From NCBI RefSeq assembly GCF_050320395.1, contig NZ_CP144459.1, forward strand, positions 496,001 through 560,000: a stretch of 64,000 nucleotides of DNA, given 5' to 3'. The notes under the pieces are model-generated. The model was not told the origin of the DNA, did no database searches, and saw only the letters and a list, made by a program, of their open reading frames with translations. Positions 26,112-34,732 of this stretch are shown in pieces (position 1 is the stretch's first letter; every line of letters begins with the position of its first letter). Source of the stretch: Treponema_C sp050320395. Its GTDB lineage: Bacteria; Spirochaetota; Spirochaetia; Treponematales; Treponemataceae. The position numbers were made by a program, and so were the translations under genes.

Positions 26112-27782
26112 TTATTTTGTTTTTGCCAGAGCCTCCGATATGCTGTATGCGCGGTCGCCGATTTTTTCAATGTCGCGTACCATATCGATGTACAAAAGCT
26201 CGGTTTTAACGTCGGCGCCTTCTTCAAGACGCTTTCGTGCAACCTTTTTGAGATTTTTGCGGAACATATCGATACGGTCTTCCAAGTCCTGAGCGGCTTC
26301 AAAGCCGTCGCGGGAAAGGGGTTTGTTGATGTTTTCATTCACAAAGGTTAACACCTGCTTGACAAGATCGGTGTAAGGATGGAGTCTTGCCATGTCTTTT
26401 TGATCGAATTTCATACGTTTTTCGATACTGCGCTTTAATTGTATCGCCGTACTGTAACAGTCGTCGGTAATGTTTTCTATTTCGTCCACAATATGGAGCA
26501 TGGCGTTGATATTGCTTCTTTGACGGCCGCTTAAAGGCAGTTCCATACACTTATGTAAATAGGCGGAAAGCTGTTCCTGCATTTGATCGGCATATTCTTC
26601 GCGTTTTTTGATAAAATCAAAGTGTTCGGTAATAAAATGCTCGGTGCGGTTTTCAAACCCGTTTTGTATGCGCGAAAACATATCCACCGCAATCGAAATC
26701 ATATCGGATATTTCTTTTTCAACCTGCATAATGTGGTATTCGGCGGAGTTGCGCGCACCGACGGAATTGCCCACCTCTATAAAGTCAAGCTTGTAATCTT
26801 CGGGGATATCGTTCGGTTTGGGCTTGATGATTTTTTCGGTTAAGGCGGCAATTTGTTTTGTAAAGGGTAAAAAGACCAGGGCGTTTATCGTATTGAACAG
26901 TGTATGAAGCATGGCGATATGGGCCGTCAGGGCGCTTTCGACCGAGCCGGGGGTTACAAAATCCACGGCCAAGAGAAGGGGGCGGAAAAAAGTGATTGCC
27001 AAAATACTTCCGGACACGTTAAAGAGAACGTGAACGAGGGCGGCCCTGCGGGCATTTATGCGCGCTCCTATCGAAGCGAGGACGGTGTCTACGGTAGTTC
27101 CTATATTGCTTCCGAGTACCATTGCAGCCGCAAACTCCCATGATAAAAGTCCCTTGTGGCACATAGTCAGTATAATGGCGGTTGCCGCACTTGATGAATG
27201 AATGATAACGGTGAGTATGAGGCCTGCAAAGATGCCGATAAAGATGCTTAAAATGCTTCCCTCCGGCAGGGTGCTTAAAAAGGCGATATTTTGGGCGTTT
27301 AAGGACGGAAAGCCGCTTGCAAGCAGGCCCAAGCCGATAAAGAGCATACCGAAGCCCATAAGGGCTTCTCCGGCGCTTTCTTTGCGTATCTTTTTAAAAT
27401 AACGCAGTATATATCCTATACCGAATACGGGAACGGCTATAGCCGCTATATTGAATTTAAAACCGAAAATCGCGACAATCCATGCGGTTACGGTGGTACC
27501 GATGTTTGCCCCGAAGATAACACCGATAGACTGCTGCAAGGTCATCAAACCGCCGTTTACAAAGGAAACGGTCATAACCGTTGCCGCGCTCGATGATTGA
27601 ATTATTGCCGTAATAAGGGCCCCCGTCAAAAGGGCTGCAATGCGGTTATTTGTCATAAGTTTGAAAAAACGGTGCAGACTGTCGCTTGTCCCTTTTTGAA
27701 TACCCTCGCTGAGCATCTTCATGCCGTATAATAGGAGAGCAAGGCTGCCGATCAGTTGAAAGGCGATTTTGAGCATGTGCAT
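26112..27782 (-). CDS. Na/Pi cotransporter family protein with PhoU-like tail
   Basis: 556 residues. Two repeats of the Na/Pi symporter fold carry the signature segments ITAIIQSSSAATVMTVSF and ILTVIIHSSSAATAIILTM. About eight membrane helices are followed by a cytoplasmic PhoU-like helical domain (about 345-555, with RSIEKRMKFDQKDMARLHPY). It should import phosphate with sodium; in Gram-negative-like cells such NptA relatives also act in export. The ATG has no clear ribosome site, and a TGT-TATCGT box ends 5 bases before it, so it may belong to the short-leader group. No pst or pho genes are nearby. Confidence 0.9.
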   Translation of the reverse strand: MHMLKIAFQLIGSLALLLYGMKMLSEGIQKGTSDSLHRFFKLMTNNRIAALLTGALITAIIQSSSAATVMTVSFVNGGLMTLQQSIGVIFGANIGTTVTAWIVAIFGFKFNIAAIAVPVFGIGYILRYFKKIRKESAGEALMGFGMLFIGLGLLASGFPSLNAQNIAFLSTLPEGSILSIFIGIFAGLILTVIIHSSSAATAIILTMCHKGLLSWEFAAAMVLGSNIGTTVDTVLASIGARINARRAALVHVLFNVSGSILAITFFRPLLLAVDFVTPGSVESALTAHIAMLHTLFNTINALVFLPFTKQIAALTEKIIKPKPNDIPEDYKLDFIEVGNSVGARNSAEYHIMQVEKEISDMISIAVDMFSRIQNGFENRTEHFITEHFDFIKKREEYADQMQEQLSAYLHKCMELPLSGRQRSNINAMLHIVDEIENITDDCYSTAIQLKRSIEKRMKFDQKDMARLHPYTDLVKQVLTFVNENINKPLSRDGFEAAQDLEDRIDMFRKNLKKVARKRLEEGADVKTELLYIDMVRDIEKIGDRAYSISEALAKTK

Positions 27783-27911
27783 AATTTACGATAACATAAA
27801 AAAGGAGAGGACGCAAGGTCTGCGTTCTTAAACCCTGCACCGGCCTCATAAAATATGACAGCCTCCGCCCGATGCCGTTTTATCCCCCCTCTTTTCTTTT
27901 TTTTTTGATTA

Positions 27912-27920
27912 TGATAAAAT
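27912..27920 (+). promoter_or_regulatory. Extended -10 of a leaderless lipoprotein gene
   Basis: TG-A-TAAAAT (hexamer 27915-27920), six bases, then GTG at 27927. No Shine-Dalgarno. Same architecture as at purA, trkA and the PHP gene. Confidence 0.5.
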
Positions 27921-27926
27921 GCTGTC

Positions 27927-28808
27927 GTGATAAAAAGAGGAAAACCGCATATTTTTTCTCGATTTTTAATGCAGCCGCCGCCGAAGCGTACATTCGAACC
28001 GGCGCTTTTATGTATTGCGGTATTGCTCTTTTTTTTTATCTCTTCCTGTTTTAATGCCGAAGCCCGGCCTTCACCCCTTGTTCAAGACGGCGGAGCCGGT
28101 GATGCGCAGCATTCTTCTTTGTCCGTAACGTCTTTATTGATGCCTTCCGCCGCCGATAGAGATTCCGCTCACCATATTGCGCTTTTTTTGGGTTACGGGT
28201 TCAGCGATGCCGAAAAAAAAGATGCGCTTTTCGATTATCTGAGCCGAACCTACGGCTTTAAGGATGAGGGCGGCCTTATATCGGTTTTGTCTTACCCTGA
28301 AGATGTAAGCGCTGCGGGGCGAATCCGCATGCCGGTTTTAACGGCAAAGCTGAAAGAGCTGCACACTCAAAAAGCGTTAACCGCCTTTATTACCGCAGGC
28401 TCTCCGCAGGGAATGCATACGGTACTTGCCGCCTTGCAGGATGCCGATATGGATGTGCCCGTTTTTTCGCTTTTTTCTCAGGATGAGGTATTGGGTACCG
28501 AAGCCGGTTCCGCTTTGGTTTTCGATTATCGGCCCGCCCCCTTAAAAGGAACACAGGCAGCCGAGGCTGCGGCTCACAAAGAGGACGATTACGAATATAG
28601 GGGAAGGGCCGAAGATGTGCTTGACCCGCTTATTCGGGCAGCCCTGCATTGGCAGACACTAAAGGATGACCCCATGCTTATTCCGGCATTACGCACCGAA
28701 TTTTTTCGGCAAACCGGCTGCAGCTTGGTTATATATACGGATCCGGTTACCGGGCTCAGGGCCAAAAATCATTATGTTCTTACGGACGTTTCCAAGGATA
28801 GCAGATGA
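27927..28808 (+). CDS. Hypothetical lipoprotein, periplasmic-binding-like
   Basis: 293 residues from a GTG. The hydrophobic segment LLCIAVLLFFFISSC ends in a lipobox with Cys41. The mature domain has alternating beta-alpha segments (HHIALFLGYGFSDAEKKD, LTAFITAGSPQGMHTVLAAL, VPVFSLFSQDEVLGTEAGSALVFDY) resembling periplasmic binding proteins of the BMP or DUF3798 kind, but I cannot place it in a family. It overlaps the downstream phosphoesterase by ATGA, so the two are co-translated. The N-terminus before the hydrophobic segment is unusually long for a lipoprotein. Confidence 0.7.
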   Translation: MIKRGKPHIFSRFLMQPPPKRTFEPALLCIAVLLFFFISSCFNAEARPSPLVQDGGAGDAQHSSLSVTSLLMPSAADRDSAHHIALFLGYGFSDAEKKDALFDYLSRTYGFKDEGGLISVLSYPEDVSAAGRIRMPVLTAKLKELHTQKALTAFITAGSPQGMHTVLAALQDADMDVPVFSLFSQDEVLGTEAGSALVFDYRPAPLKGTQAAEAAAHKEDDYEYRGRAEDVLDPLIRAALHWQTLKDDPMLIPALRTEFFRQTGCSLVIYTDPVTGLRAKNHYVLTDVSKDSR

Positions 28809-29497
28809 ATACATTGATTCAGCAAGAGTCGGCGCTCATAGGTTCCGCCCGGGAAATTGCCGCGCTTGAAACAAAGAGTCAAGCCCGTTTGCTCGTTTTT
28901 TCGGACAGTCACGGAGACCTCGATACCGTCCGCTCTATTGTTATGCAATTCGGTGCCGAATCCGACGCGTTGATTTTTTGCGGTGACGGTTTTTGCGATA
29001 TTGCCGCCTGCTTGGAAGAAGCTTCCCGCGATGAAAGCTTAAAAGAAGCCCTGCCTCCCGTGATTGCCGCCGTACGCGGTAACGGGGACGCCGATTCTTA
29101 TGCCGTAAACATGGACTGCGGCGATGAAGAAGAACAGGAACCGTCCCGTAAAATAACTGCGCCCCTTCGGTTGGAGTTGACCGCCGCCGGCCGCAATATT
29201 CTTGCGGTTCACGGACACCGCCACGGTGTTGATTGGGGAACGGAAACCCTTTTGTCTTCGGCTCATACGATGGATGCGGACATGGTCTTTTTCGGCCATA
29301 CGCACCGTGTTTTTTGCGAAGAAAACGGCGGCACTCTGATTTTGAATCCGGGAAGCTGTTCAGGTCCGCGCGACCGTTTGCCGCCCGCCTTTGCGACGGT
29401 AAGTTTTCCCGGCGGAAGCGAACGCTTTAAAGTCGAATTTTTCGGCATTCACAAGGGGGTATTCGGCAGTACGGATATACGGCCGCTGCCGGTATAA
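28805..29497 (+). CDS. YfcE/MJ0936-type metallophosphoesterase
   Basis: 230 residues. Calcineurin-like metal motifs in order: FSDSHGDLDT (D.H), IFCGDGFCDI (GD), VRGNGDADS (GN-D), LAVHGHRHGVDWG (His), FFGHTHRVFCEENG (GHTH) and LNPGSCSGPRD. The C-terminal LNPGS..PR segment is typical of YfcE phosphodiesterases. It has an N-terminal extension of about 30 residues before the first motif. It is translationally coupled to the upstream lipoprotein gene (ATGA). The physiological substrate is unknown. Confidence 0.9.
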   Translation: MNTLIQQESALIGSAREIAALETKSQARLLVFSDSHGDLDTVRSIVMQFGAESDALIFCGDGFCDIAACLEEASRDESLKEALPPVIAAVRGNGDADSYAVNMDCGDEEEQEPSRKITAPLRLELTAAGRNILAVHGHRHGVDWGTETLLSSAHTMDADMVFFGHTHRVFCEENGGTLILNPGSCSGPRDRLPPAFATVSFPGGSERFKVEFFGIHKGVFGSTDIRPLPV

Positions 29498-29528
29498 ACG
29501 GAGAATGCAAACCTGAAACGGATAAAGT

Positions 29529-29637
29529 TGTACCGCAAAACGTGGGTACATCAAAATATTCAGGGAGCCGCTAAAAACATCGGTGTTTAGCGCTGCCCTT
29601 AATTTAATAAAGCCGCTTTTGCGGCAGGGGAGAGTAC
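29529..29637 (+). promoter_or_regulatory. Structured leader before the uracil/xanthine permease gene
   Basis: Three successive hairpins: TGTACC/GGTACA (29529-29534 with 29545-29550); a long stem from GGG at 29563 to CCC at 29598 around CGCTAAA/TTTAGCG with an ATCG loop; and GCCGC-TTTT-GCGGC (29612-29625), which touches the ribosome site GGGGAG. The second may be a weak terminator for the upstream gene. Together they look like a regulated leader, but I do not recognise a known riboswitch. Confidence 0.45.
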
Positions 29638-30915
29638 ATGAGTACACATGAAATTTTGGGACCGGCGGAGCGCCCGGCCCTATCGCGGTGGATACCGCTC
29701 AGTTTTCAGCACGTATTTGCAATGTTCGGCGCAACCGTGCTTGTTCCGTTATTGACCGGTTTAAGTCCGTCAACCGCTTTATTTACGGCCGGAACCGGAA
29801 CGCTTTTGTATATTTTGATTACCGGAGCAAAGGTACCGGCCTTTTTGGGTTCGTCCTTTGCCTTTATACCGGCATTAACGGCGATTTCGGCCGCATACGG
29901 AATGCCCTATGCGCTCGGAGGCGCTTTTTGTGCCGGTATTTTTTATGCCCTTGTCGCCGCCCTCGTAAAGGTTGCAGGTACGCGCTGGCTCGATAAGGCT
30001 CTTCCGCCGGTAGTTATCGGCTCTGTTATCATCGTTATCGGTCTTAACCTTGCACCCGTGGCCATGCGTTCATCCATGTATAACGGCGATACTTATTCGC
30101 TTGTTTATTTTTCGATAGCCATCGTTACCCTTGCCGTTGCCATCATCGTCAGCGTCTTTTTAAAAGGATTTTTTAACACCATCGCCATCCTCATCGGCTT
30201 GGTCGGCGGCTACCTGTTTACCCTGATTATGGGCTTCTTTTTCCCCGCCTATGCCATCATCGATTATACGGTTGTACAAAAAGCCTCATGGTTCGGTCTT
30301 CCCTCATTTGCCGTGCCCAAATTCGGCATTGTACCCGTATTAACCTTTATCATCGTATCCCTTGCCACCATTTGCGAGCACTTGGGCGATACAATGGTTA
30401 CCTCCAAGGTTGTCGGCCGCGATTTTTATAAAACCCCCGGCTTACACCGCACCCTCTTGGGCGACGGACTTGCGACCGCATGGGCCGCCCTGTGGGGAGG
30501 ACCTCCGAATACCACTTACGGCGAAAACATCGGCGTTATGGCGATTACAAAGGTGTACAGCGTATGGGTTATAGGAGGCGCCGCAGTTATAGCCGTTTTA
30601 TTGTCGTTTGTACAAAAGTTCGGGGCGATTATTCAAACCATTCCCGGCCCGGTTATGGGCGGCATGTCCATGCTTTTATACGGATTGATTGCTTCCAGCG
30701 GTTTACGTACCATCGTTGAAAGCGGTGTCGATTACAAGGACAAACGCAATTTAACCATATCTTCGGTTATTATGGTAATCGGTATCGGCGGCGGAATTTT
30801 GCAGTTTAACATAGGAGCGGATTTTCACTTTGCTCTCGGCGGCGTTGCCCTTGCAACCGTTGTAGGTATTTTGTTGAATCTGGTAATCCCGAATAAAAAC
30901 GGCAACAATGCATAA
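29638..30915 (+). CDS. uraA: Uracil/xanthine permease (NCS2 family)
   Basis: 425 residues with about 14 hydrophobic segments. NCS2 features are FQHVFAMFGATVLVP (the QH motif of helix 1), GSSFAFIPAL (helix 3), ICEHLGDTMVTSKVVGRDF (the transport Glu/Asp segment of helix 8), GDGLATAWAALWGGPPNTTYGENIG (the NTTY.EN motif) and GGMSMLLYGLIASSGL. This set matches UraA-type nucleobase:H+ symporters. Uracil as substrate is the best guess; xanthine or uric acid cannot be excluded. It lies alone behind a structured leader. Confidence 0.93.
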   Translation: MSTHEILGPAERPALSRWIPLSFQHVFAMFGATVLVPLLTGLSPSTALFTAGTGTLLYILITGAKVPAFLGSSFAFIPALTAISAAYGMPYALGGAFCAGIFYALVAALVKVAGTRWLDKALPPVVIGSVIIVIGLNLAPVAMRSSMYNGDTYSLVYFSIAIVTLAVAIIVSVFLKGFFNTIAILIGLVGGYLFTLIMGFFFPAYAIIDYTVVQKASWFGLPSFAVPKFGIVPVLTFIIVSLATICEHLGDTMVTSKVVGRDFYKTPGLHRTLLGDGLATAWAALWGGPPNTTYGENIGVMAITKVYSVWVIGGAAVIAVLLSFVQKFGAIIQTIPGPVMGGMSMLLYGLIASSGLRTIVESGVDYKDKRNLTISSVIMVIGIGGGILQFNIGADFHFALGGVALATVVGILLNLVIPNKNGNNA

Positions 30916-30928
30916 GTAATCGGAATAT

Positions 30929-31016
30929 ACCGCAAGGCACGCAAAGAGCGCAAAGATTTAGGGGCTTGAACCTTATTCTTTGTGAATCTCTTTGTGTTCC
31001 TTGTGCCCTTAGCGGT
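30929..31016. repeat. Long imperfect inverted repeat (CAAAG-type intergenic element)
   Basis: The left arm runs ACCGCAAGGCACGCAAAGAG and on through a second CAAAGA; the right arm has TCTTTGTG twice, then TTCCTTGTGCCC and ends in GCGGT. The arms are complementary over most of about 35 bases around a short centre. It lies between uraA and the next gene. Very similar ACCGCAAAG...CTTTGCGGT palindromes recur in unrelated bacterial genomes, by my recollection. Confidence 0.65.
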
Positions 31017-31070
31017 AAACCCGTAAAACCGCAGGTTTAGCCTTTCCGGTTGGAGGCGTTAGGCAGATTT

Positions 31071-31580
31071 ATGAAAAAGCATTACCCCCTTTCCCTTCTC
31101 GCCGTCCTTTTTACCGCCGTACTTACCGTCCTGAACACCTTTAATTTTTTATCTTCTTCCATACCCCTGTTTCCCTTTGTTATTTGGGGTTTGGCGATGA
31201 TTTTTCTCATTTGTGCGGCCGTGTTTTACGGAAAAAGCTGCAAAAATGTCAAACGCATGATAGATTTATTGAATAAGGCCGGCACTTATAAAGACATAGC
31301 CGACGCGCTTTTTACCGGTTTTTTGCACTTCGGAACCTCAATGCCCCGTCGCGGCTATTCAAAAGAAATCCGTATCTATGCACAAGGCTTTAAAGACTTT
31401 GCCCGAACGGAACTTGAACAAAACGGCATCTTAACCGCAGACGAGTTTTCCGAATTGATAAACTTACAAAAAATCGTCTGCACAAAATATCTTTTTCAAA
31501 CATTCCTGATTGCGGCGGTAGCGGCGTGGTTTTTAATGCTTCCGGCTGCGGTGATTCTCATGTTAAAAGAATTGATGTAA
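31071..31580 (+). CDS. Small integral membrane protein, 169 aa
   Basis: I chose the ATG at 31071; an upstream in-frame TTG (31050) overlaps a GGAGG. There are two membrane segments near the N-terminus (LLAVLFTAVLTVLNTF and FVIWGLAMIFLICAAVFYG), a long soluble helical middle with LFTGFLHFGTSMPRRGYSKE, and a C-terminal membrane segment (FLIAAVAAWFLMLPAAVILML). No family is recognised. It sits alone between the inverted repeat and the trk genes. The 182 bases after it (31581-31762) hold nothing I can identify. Confidence 0.65.
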   Translation: MKKHYPLSLLAVLFTAVLTVLNTFNFLSSSIPLFPFVIWGLAMIFLICAAVFYGKSCKNVKRMIDLLNKAGTYKDIADALFTGFLHFGTSMPRRGYSKEIRIYAQGFKDFARTELEQNGILTADEFSELINLQKIVCTKYLFQTFLIAAVAAWFLMLPAAVILMLKELM

Positions 31581-31762
31581 AACCCGTCCTTTTTATCCTC
31601 TTGGAAAAAATCTCTGGCGACGACACGTATGCTGTTTGAACAAAAAATGCTTGGCCCTTGCGGAAACGGATAAAACCGTACGGCTATTCGGACAGCGTAT
31701 TTTGGAAGCGTAATACACCGTGTGTACGGAAATAACTATAAGGGCGTACAATTCAATTCGGA

Positions 31763-33205
31763 CTACTTTTTCCAATATGTCGGCATAAAAAAGACGAGCA
31801 TCGTATACAGCTCCAAACGGCCTGCAAGCATGGCAAAAGAAAACCAGTATTTAGCCGCGTCCGAAAAAAATCCGAAGTTTTCCGCAGGCCCTACTTTACC
31901 GAAGCCGGGGCCCACATTGCCTACAAGGGCTAAAGACGCGGTAAGGGCCGTAATCAAATCGGCTCCGTTTATTGCGGCGGCAAAAGCGGTAAGCATGAGC
32001 ATAAAAAAATATAAAAACATAAAGGCGGCAACGTTGTATACGACATCTTCCCGTCCGGGACGCTTGTTCAAGTGAATGCTGAAAACACCGTGCGGGTGCA
32101 GCAGGCGTTTTACTTCGACTCCCATCTGTTTGGCCATAATTACCCAGCGGATAACTTTAATACCGCCGGCCGTTGAGCCCGCACAGCCGCCGATAAACAA
32201 AAGTATAAACAGTACCATTCGAGCTGCAGGATGCCAAAGGGAATAGTCCGCGGTTGAAAAGCCCGTTGTCGAAATAATCGAGGCGACATGAAAGGCTGCG
32301 CTTCGAAGAGCGCTTCCGAACGAACCGTAGAGGGGCATAATAAAGGGAACGATTATTAAGGATGCAATAAATATAATGAAAGTATAAACTTTTAATTCGG
32401 TATTTTGTAAAAATTCTATGCCGCGTCCGACGAGTATGCGGTAATAGAGGCTGAAGTTTATACCGGCAAGAATCATAAAAATCGTACAAATCCATTCAAT
32501 GCCCGGACTTCTATACGAACCGATGCTTGCATTTCGGGAACTGAATCCCCCCGTTCCGACCGTCGCAAAGCTGTGGCCGAGGGCATCGAAAAAATCCATA
32601 CCGGCAATCATCAGTAAAACGGTTTGTACGGCGGTAAGGGCTATGTAAATAAACCATAAGATTTTTGCGGTTACGGTTATTTTAGGGGTAATCTTTCCCT
32701 TTTCGGGGCCCGTTGTTTCGGCTTTTATAAGCTGGAAGCCTCCGACGCCCAATACGGGCAAGAGAGCGACGGTAAGGGCGACGATTCCCATTCCGCCGAG
32801 CCAGTGCATTTGCATGCGCCACAGGTTAATTGAACGGGGTAAATGTTCCACTGATGATAAAATCGTCGCTCCCGTTGTGGTAAAGCCGGAAACGCTTTCA
32901 AAGAGGGCATCGGCAAAATTGCCTATATGTCCGGAAATTAAAAAGGGAGCAGCTCCGAACAGGCAGGTGCTTATCCATGAAACGGCTACAACGACAAAGC
33001 CCGAGCGCGTGTTCAGTTTAAAAACATAACCGCGTGTAACAAAAAATAAAAGGGTTTCGGCTAAAATACAAAGGCCCATCGGAATTAAAAAGGCCGGAAT
33101 AACCGCATATTCGCCGTATACGACAGCTGCACTTATCGGTATGCACATGGTAAGAGACACAAGGGTTAAGAGTATGCCGATAATTCGTATTATAGAAACA
33201 AACAT
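31763..33205 (-). CDS. trkH: Trk potassium uptake membrane subunit TrkH
   Basis: 480 residues from the ATG at 33205. That start overlaps the trkA stop as TGATG. TrkH is the K+ (Na+)-conducting subunit with four pore loops, visible as SGFTTTGATIL, ATVGTGGFSSRN, ISTTGFSTADY and VGNVGPGFG, each with a filter Gly. Ten or more membrane helices are present. With TrkA it forms the Trk uptake system. The order trkA-trkH and the coupling by overlap indicate co-expression. Confidence 0.93.
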   Translation of the reverse strand: MFVSIIRIIGILLTLVSLTMCIPISAAVVYGEYAVIPAFLIPMGLCILAETLLFFVTRGYVFKLNTRSGFVVVAVSWISTCLFGAAPFLISGHIGNFADALFESVSGFTTTGATILSSVEHLPRSINLWRMQMHWLGGMGIVALTVALLPVLGVGGFQLIKAETTGPEKGKITPKITVTAKILWFIYIALTAVQTVLLMIAGMDFFDALGHSFATVGTGGFSSRNASIGSYRSPGIEWICTIFMILAGINFSLYYRILVGRGIEFLQNTELKVYTFIIFIASLIIVPFIMPLYGSFGSALRSAAFHVASIISTTGFSTADYSLWHPAARMVLFILLFIGGCAGSTAGGIKVIRWVIMAKQMGVEVKRLLHPHGVFSIHLNKRPGREDVVYNVAAFMFLYFFMLMLTAFAAAINGADLITALTASLALVGNVGPGFGKVGPAENFGFFSDAAKYWFSFAMLAGRLELYTMLVFFMPTYWKK

Positions 33206-34635
33206 CAGTTTCCGACTCCGAATAATTCCATGGTGCGCTGGATGTCTTTTGCGCACATAAGGGTTACCAATCTGTCACCCGCTTCAAATATCGTATTGCC
33301 GTACGGCATAACAAAATTCTTTGTTCCCTGCTCCTGGATCAGCAATATGATAAATGAGCCGGGAACCGCTATTTCTTTAAGTTCTTTTCCCAAAATAGGA
33401 GCCGAGGGGGGAAGTACCGCCTCGACTATTTCAAGTTCGCCTTCCGCGAGGGTATGAATACCGGTTACGCTTTTTCCGCGTAAATGGCTTAAAATCGTAT
33501 CGACCACGGCATCCTTTATGGGAACGGCAACATCTATGCCTATGTCGCGCGCAATCGTTGCGTAGTTGCCGCTTTGTACCAAACATACCGCCTTACTGAC
33601 TCCGAGGGTTTTCATGTATGCGGAAGTTATCATATTCAGTTCGTGATTATTTGTTGCGGCGATAACCAAATCGAAGGCGCTTAAATCTTCTTCTTCTATA
33701 AAACTTTCATCGGTAACGTCCGCATTGTATACGGTTGCCGAAGGGTAGCGTTCCGCGGCATCTTTGGCGCGCTTGGGGTCGGCTTCTATGATAATAAAAT
33801 CCTGATTTGTTTTATGTTTTTTGTGAAAAAAAGCAAAGGGCAATAAATTCTTTTTCGATATAATAAGCTTGTCGGCAATACCGGTTCCGATTCTGCCTGC
33901 ACCGACCAGGGCGATTTTTTTTAATGTGTCGATTTTCGAGCCGCACAGATGTAAAAATTCGGGTAAGCTGTTTTTATGGAGGACAAGCCCGACCCGCGTT
34001 CCGGCTTTTAAAACGGTTGCCCCTGTCGGCAAAAAGGTTTGTTCTTCTTCCTCGATAAACCCGACTAAAAATCCGGTAGAGGTAACTTTGCGTAAATCCT
34101 GAATTCGTTTACCGGCAAGTTTGCTTTTTTCTTCTATGTATAAAGAAACGAGTTCAAAGTCGCAGTTTTCAAAATCGACTACTTCTGTAACGGCACCGTG
34201 TTCAACCGCGGTTACAATGGCTTCGGCGGCTTCGACGTCGGGGTGTACCATAAAATCTATACCGTACAGCGGCCGCCCGCCCCTTTGTTTAAGGTTGTCT
34301 TTTTTTTCGGCAATGTCCGAATAATAATCGTAATTGCGGACGCGGGCTATTTTTATAATATCGGGATATACGGAATCCACAAGGGAGCAGGTAATCATAT
34401 TCAATTCGTCGGATTCGGTAACGGCGACCAAAGCATCCGCCTTTGCAATGCCGGCTTCTTCCAAAACGGTTAAATTATTACCGGTTGCCTGAATTACCAT
34501 GCAATCCAATCGGTTTGAAACAAGGCGTACCGTTTCTTCATTGCTTTCGATGATGACAACATCGTTTTTTTCGGAAATCAGGCGGCGTGCAAGTTGAATA
34601 CCGGTAAAGCCCGCTCCGATAATAATGATTTTCAT
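33205..34635 (-). CDS. trkA: Trk potassium uptake regulatory subunit TrkA
   Basis: 476 residues with two tandem RCK units. The first nucleotide-binding motif is KIIIIGAGFTGIQLARRL with an acidic end (VVIIESNEE), the second KIALVGAGRIGTGIADKL; each is followed by a TrkA-C domain (FELVSLYIEEKSKLAGKRI and LEIVEAVLPPSAPILGKEL). The second Rossmann unit carries a 13-residue Lys/His/Phe-rich insertion (FAFFHKKHKTNQD). TrkA gates TrkH in response to NAD(H)/ATP. The start codon lacks a ribosome site; an extended -10 lies 7 bases upstream. Confidence 0.93.
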   Translation of the reverse strand: MKIIIIGAGFTGIQLARRLISEKNDVVIIESNEETVRLVSNRLDCMVIQATGNNLTVLEEAGIAKADALVAVTESDELNMITCSLVDSVYPDIIKIARVRNYDYYSDIAEKKDNLKQRGGRPLYGIDFMVHPDVEAAEAIVTAVEHGAVTEVVDFENCDFELVSLYIEEKSKLAGKRIQDLRKVTSTGFLVGFIEEEEQTFLPTGATVLKAGTRVGLVLHKNSLPEFLHLCGSKIDTLKKIALVGAGRIGTGIADKLIISKKNLLPFAFFHKKHKTNQDFIIIEADPKRAKDAAERYPSATVYNADVTDESFIEEEDLSAFDLVIAATNNHELNMITSAYMKTLGVSKAVCLVQSGNYATIARDIGIDVAVPIKDAVVDTILSHLRGKSVTGIHTLAEGELEIVEAVLPPSAPILGKELKEIAVPGSFIILLIQEQGTKNFVMPYGNTIFEAGDRLVTLMCAKDIQRTMELFGVGN

Positions 34636-34642
34636 AAAAATA

Positions 34643-34651
34643 AGTGTAGCA
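34643..34651 (-). promoter_or_regulatory. Extended -10 of leaderless trkA
   Basis: Minus strand TG-C-TACACT (34643-34651), then seven bases and the ATG at 34635. There is no Shine-Dalgarno, so a leaderless mRNA is expected. Confidence 0.5.
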
Positions 34652-34732
34652 CAAAAAAATAAAATGTAACAGGGGCTGTAAAAGCCTTAAGTCTTAGATG
34701 ACGGCTTAGAAACAAACGGTTTTAAGAGGCCG

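Noticed and set aside
31581..31762. Gene remnant between the small membrane protein and trkH
   Set aside because: Only short frames without a ribosome site or recognisable motif; treated as plain intergenic DNA.
34660..34732. Terminator after the Cys-less rhodanese gene
   Set aside because: Complementary CTTAAAAC/GTTTCTAAG segments exist, but the stem is interrupted and no T run follows on the minus strand.
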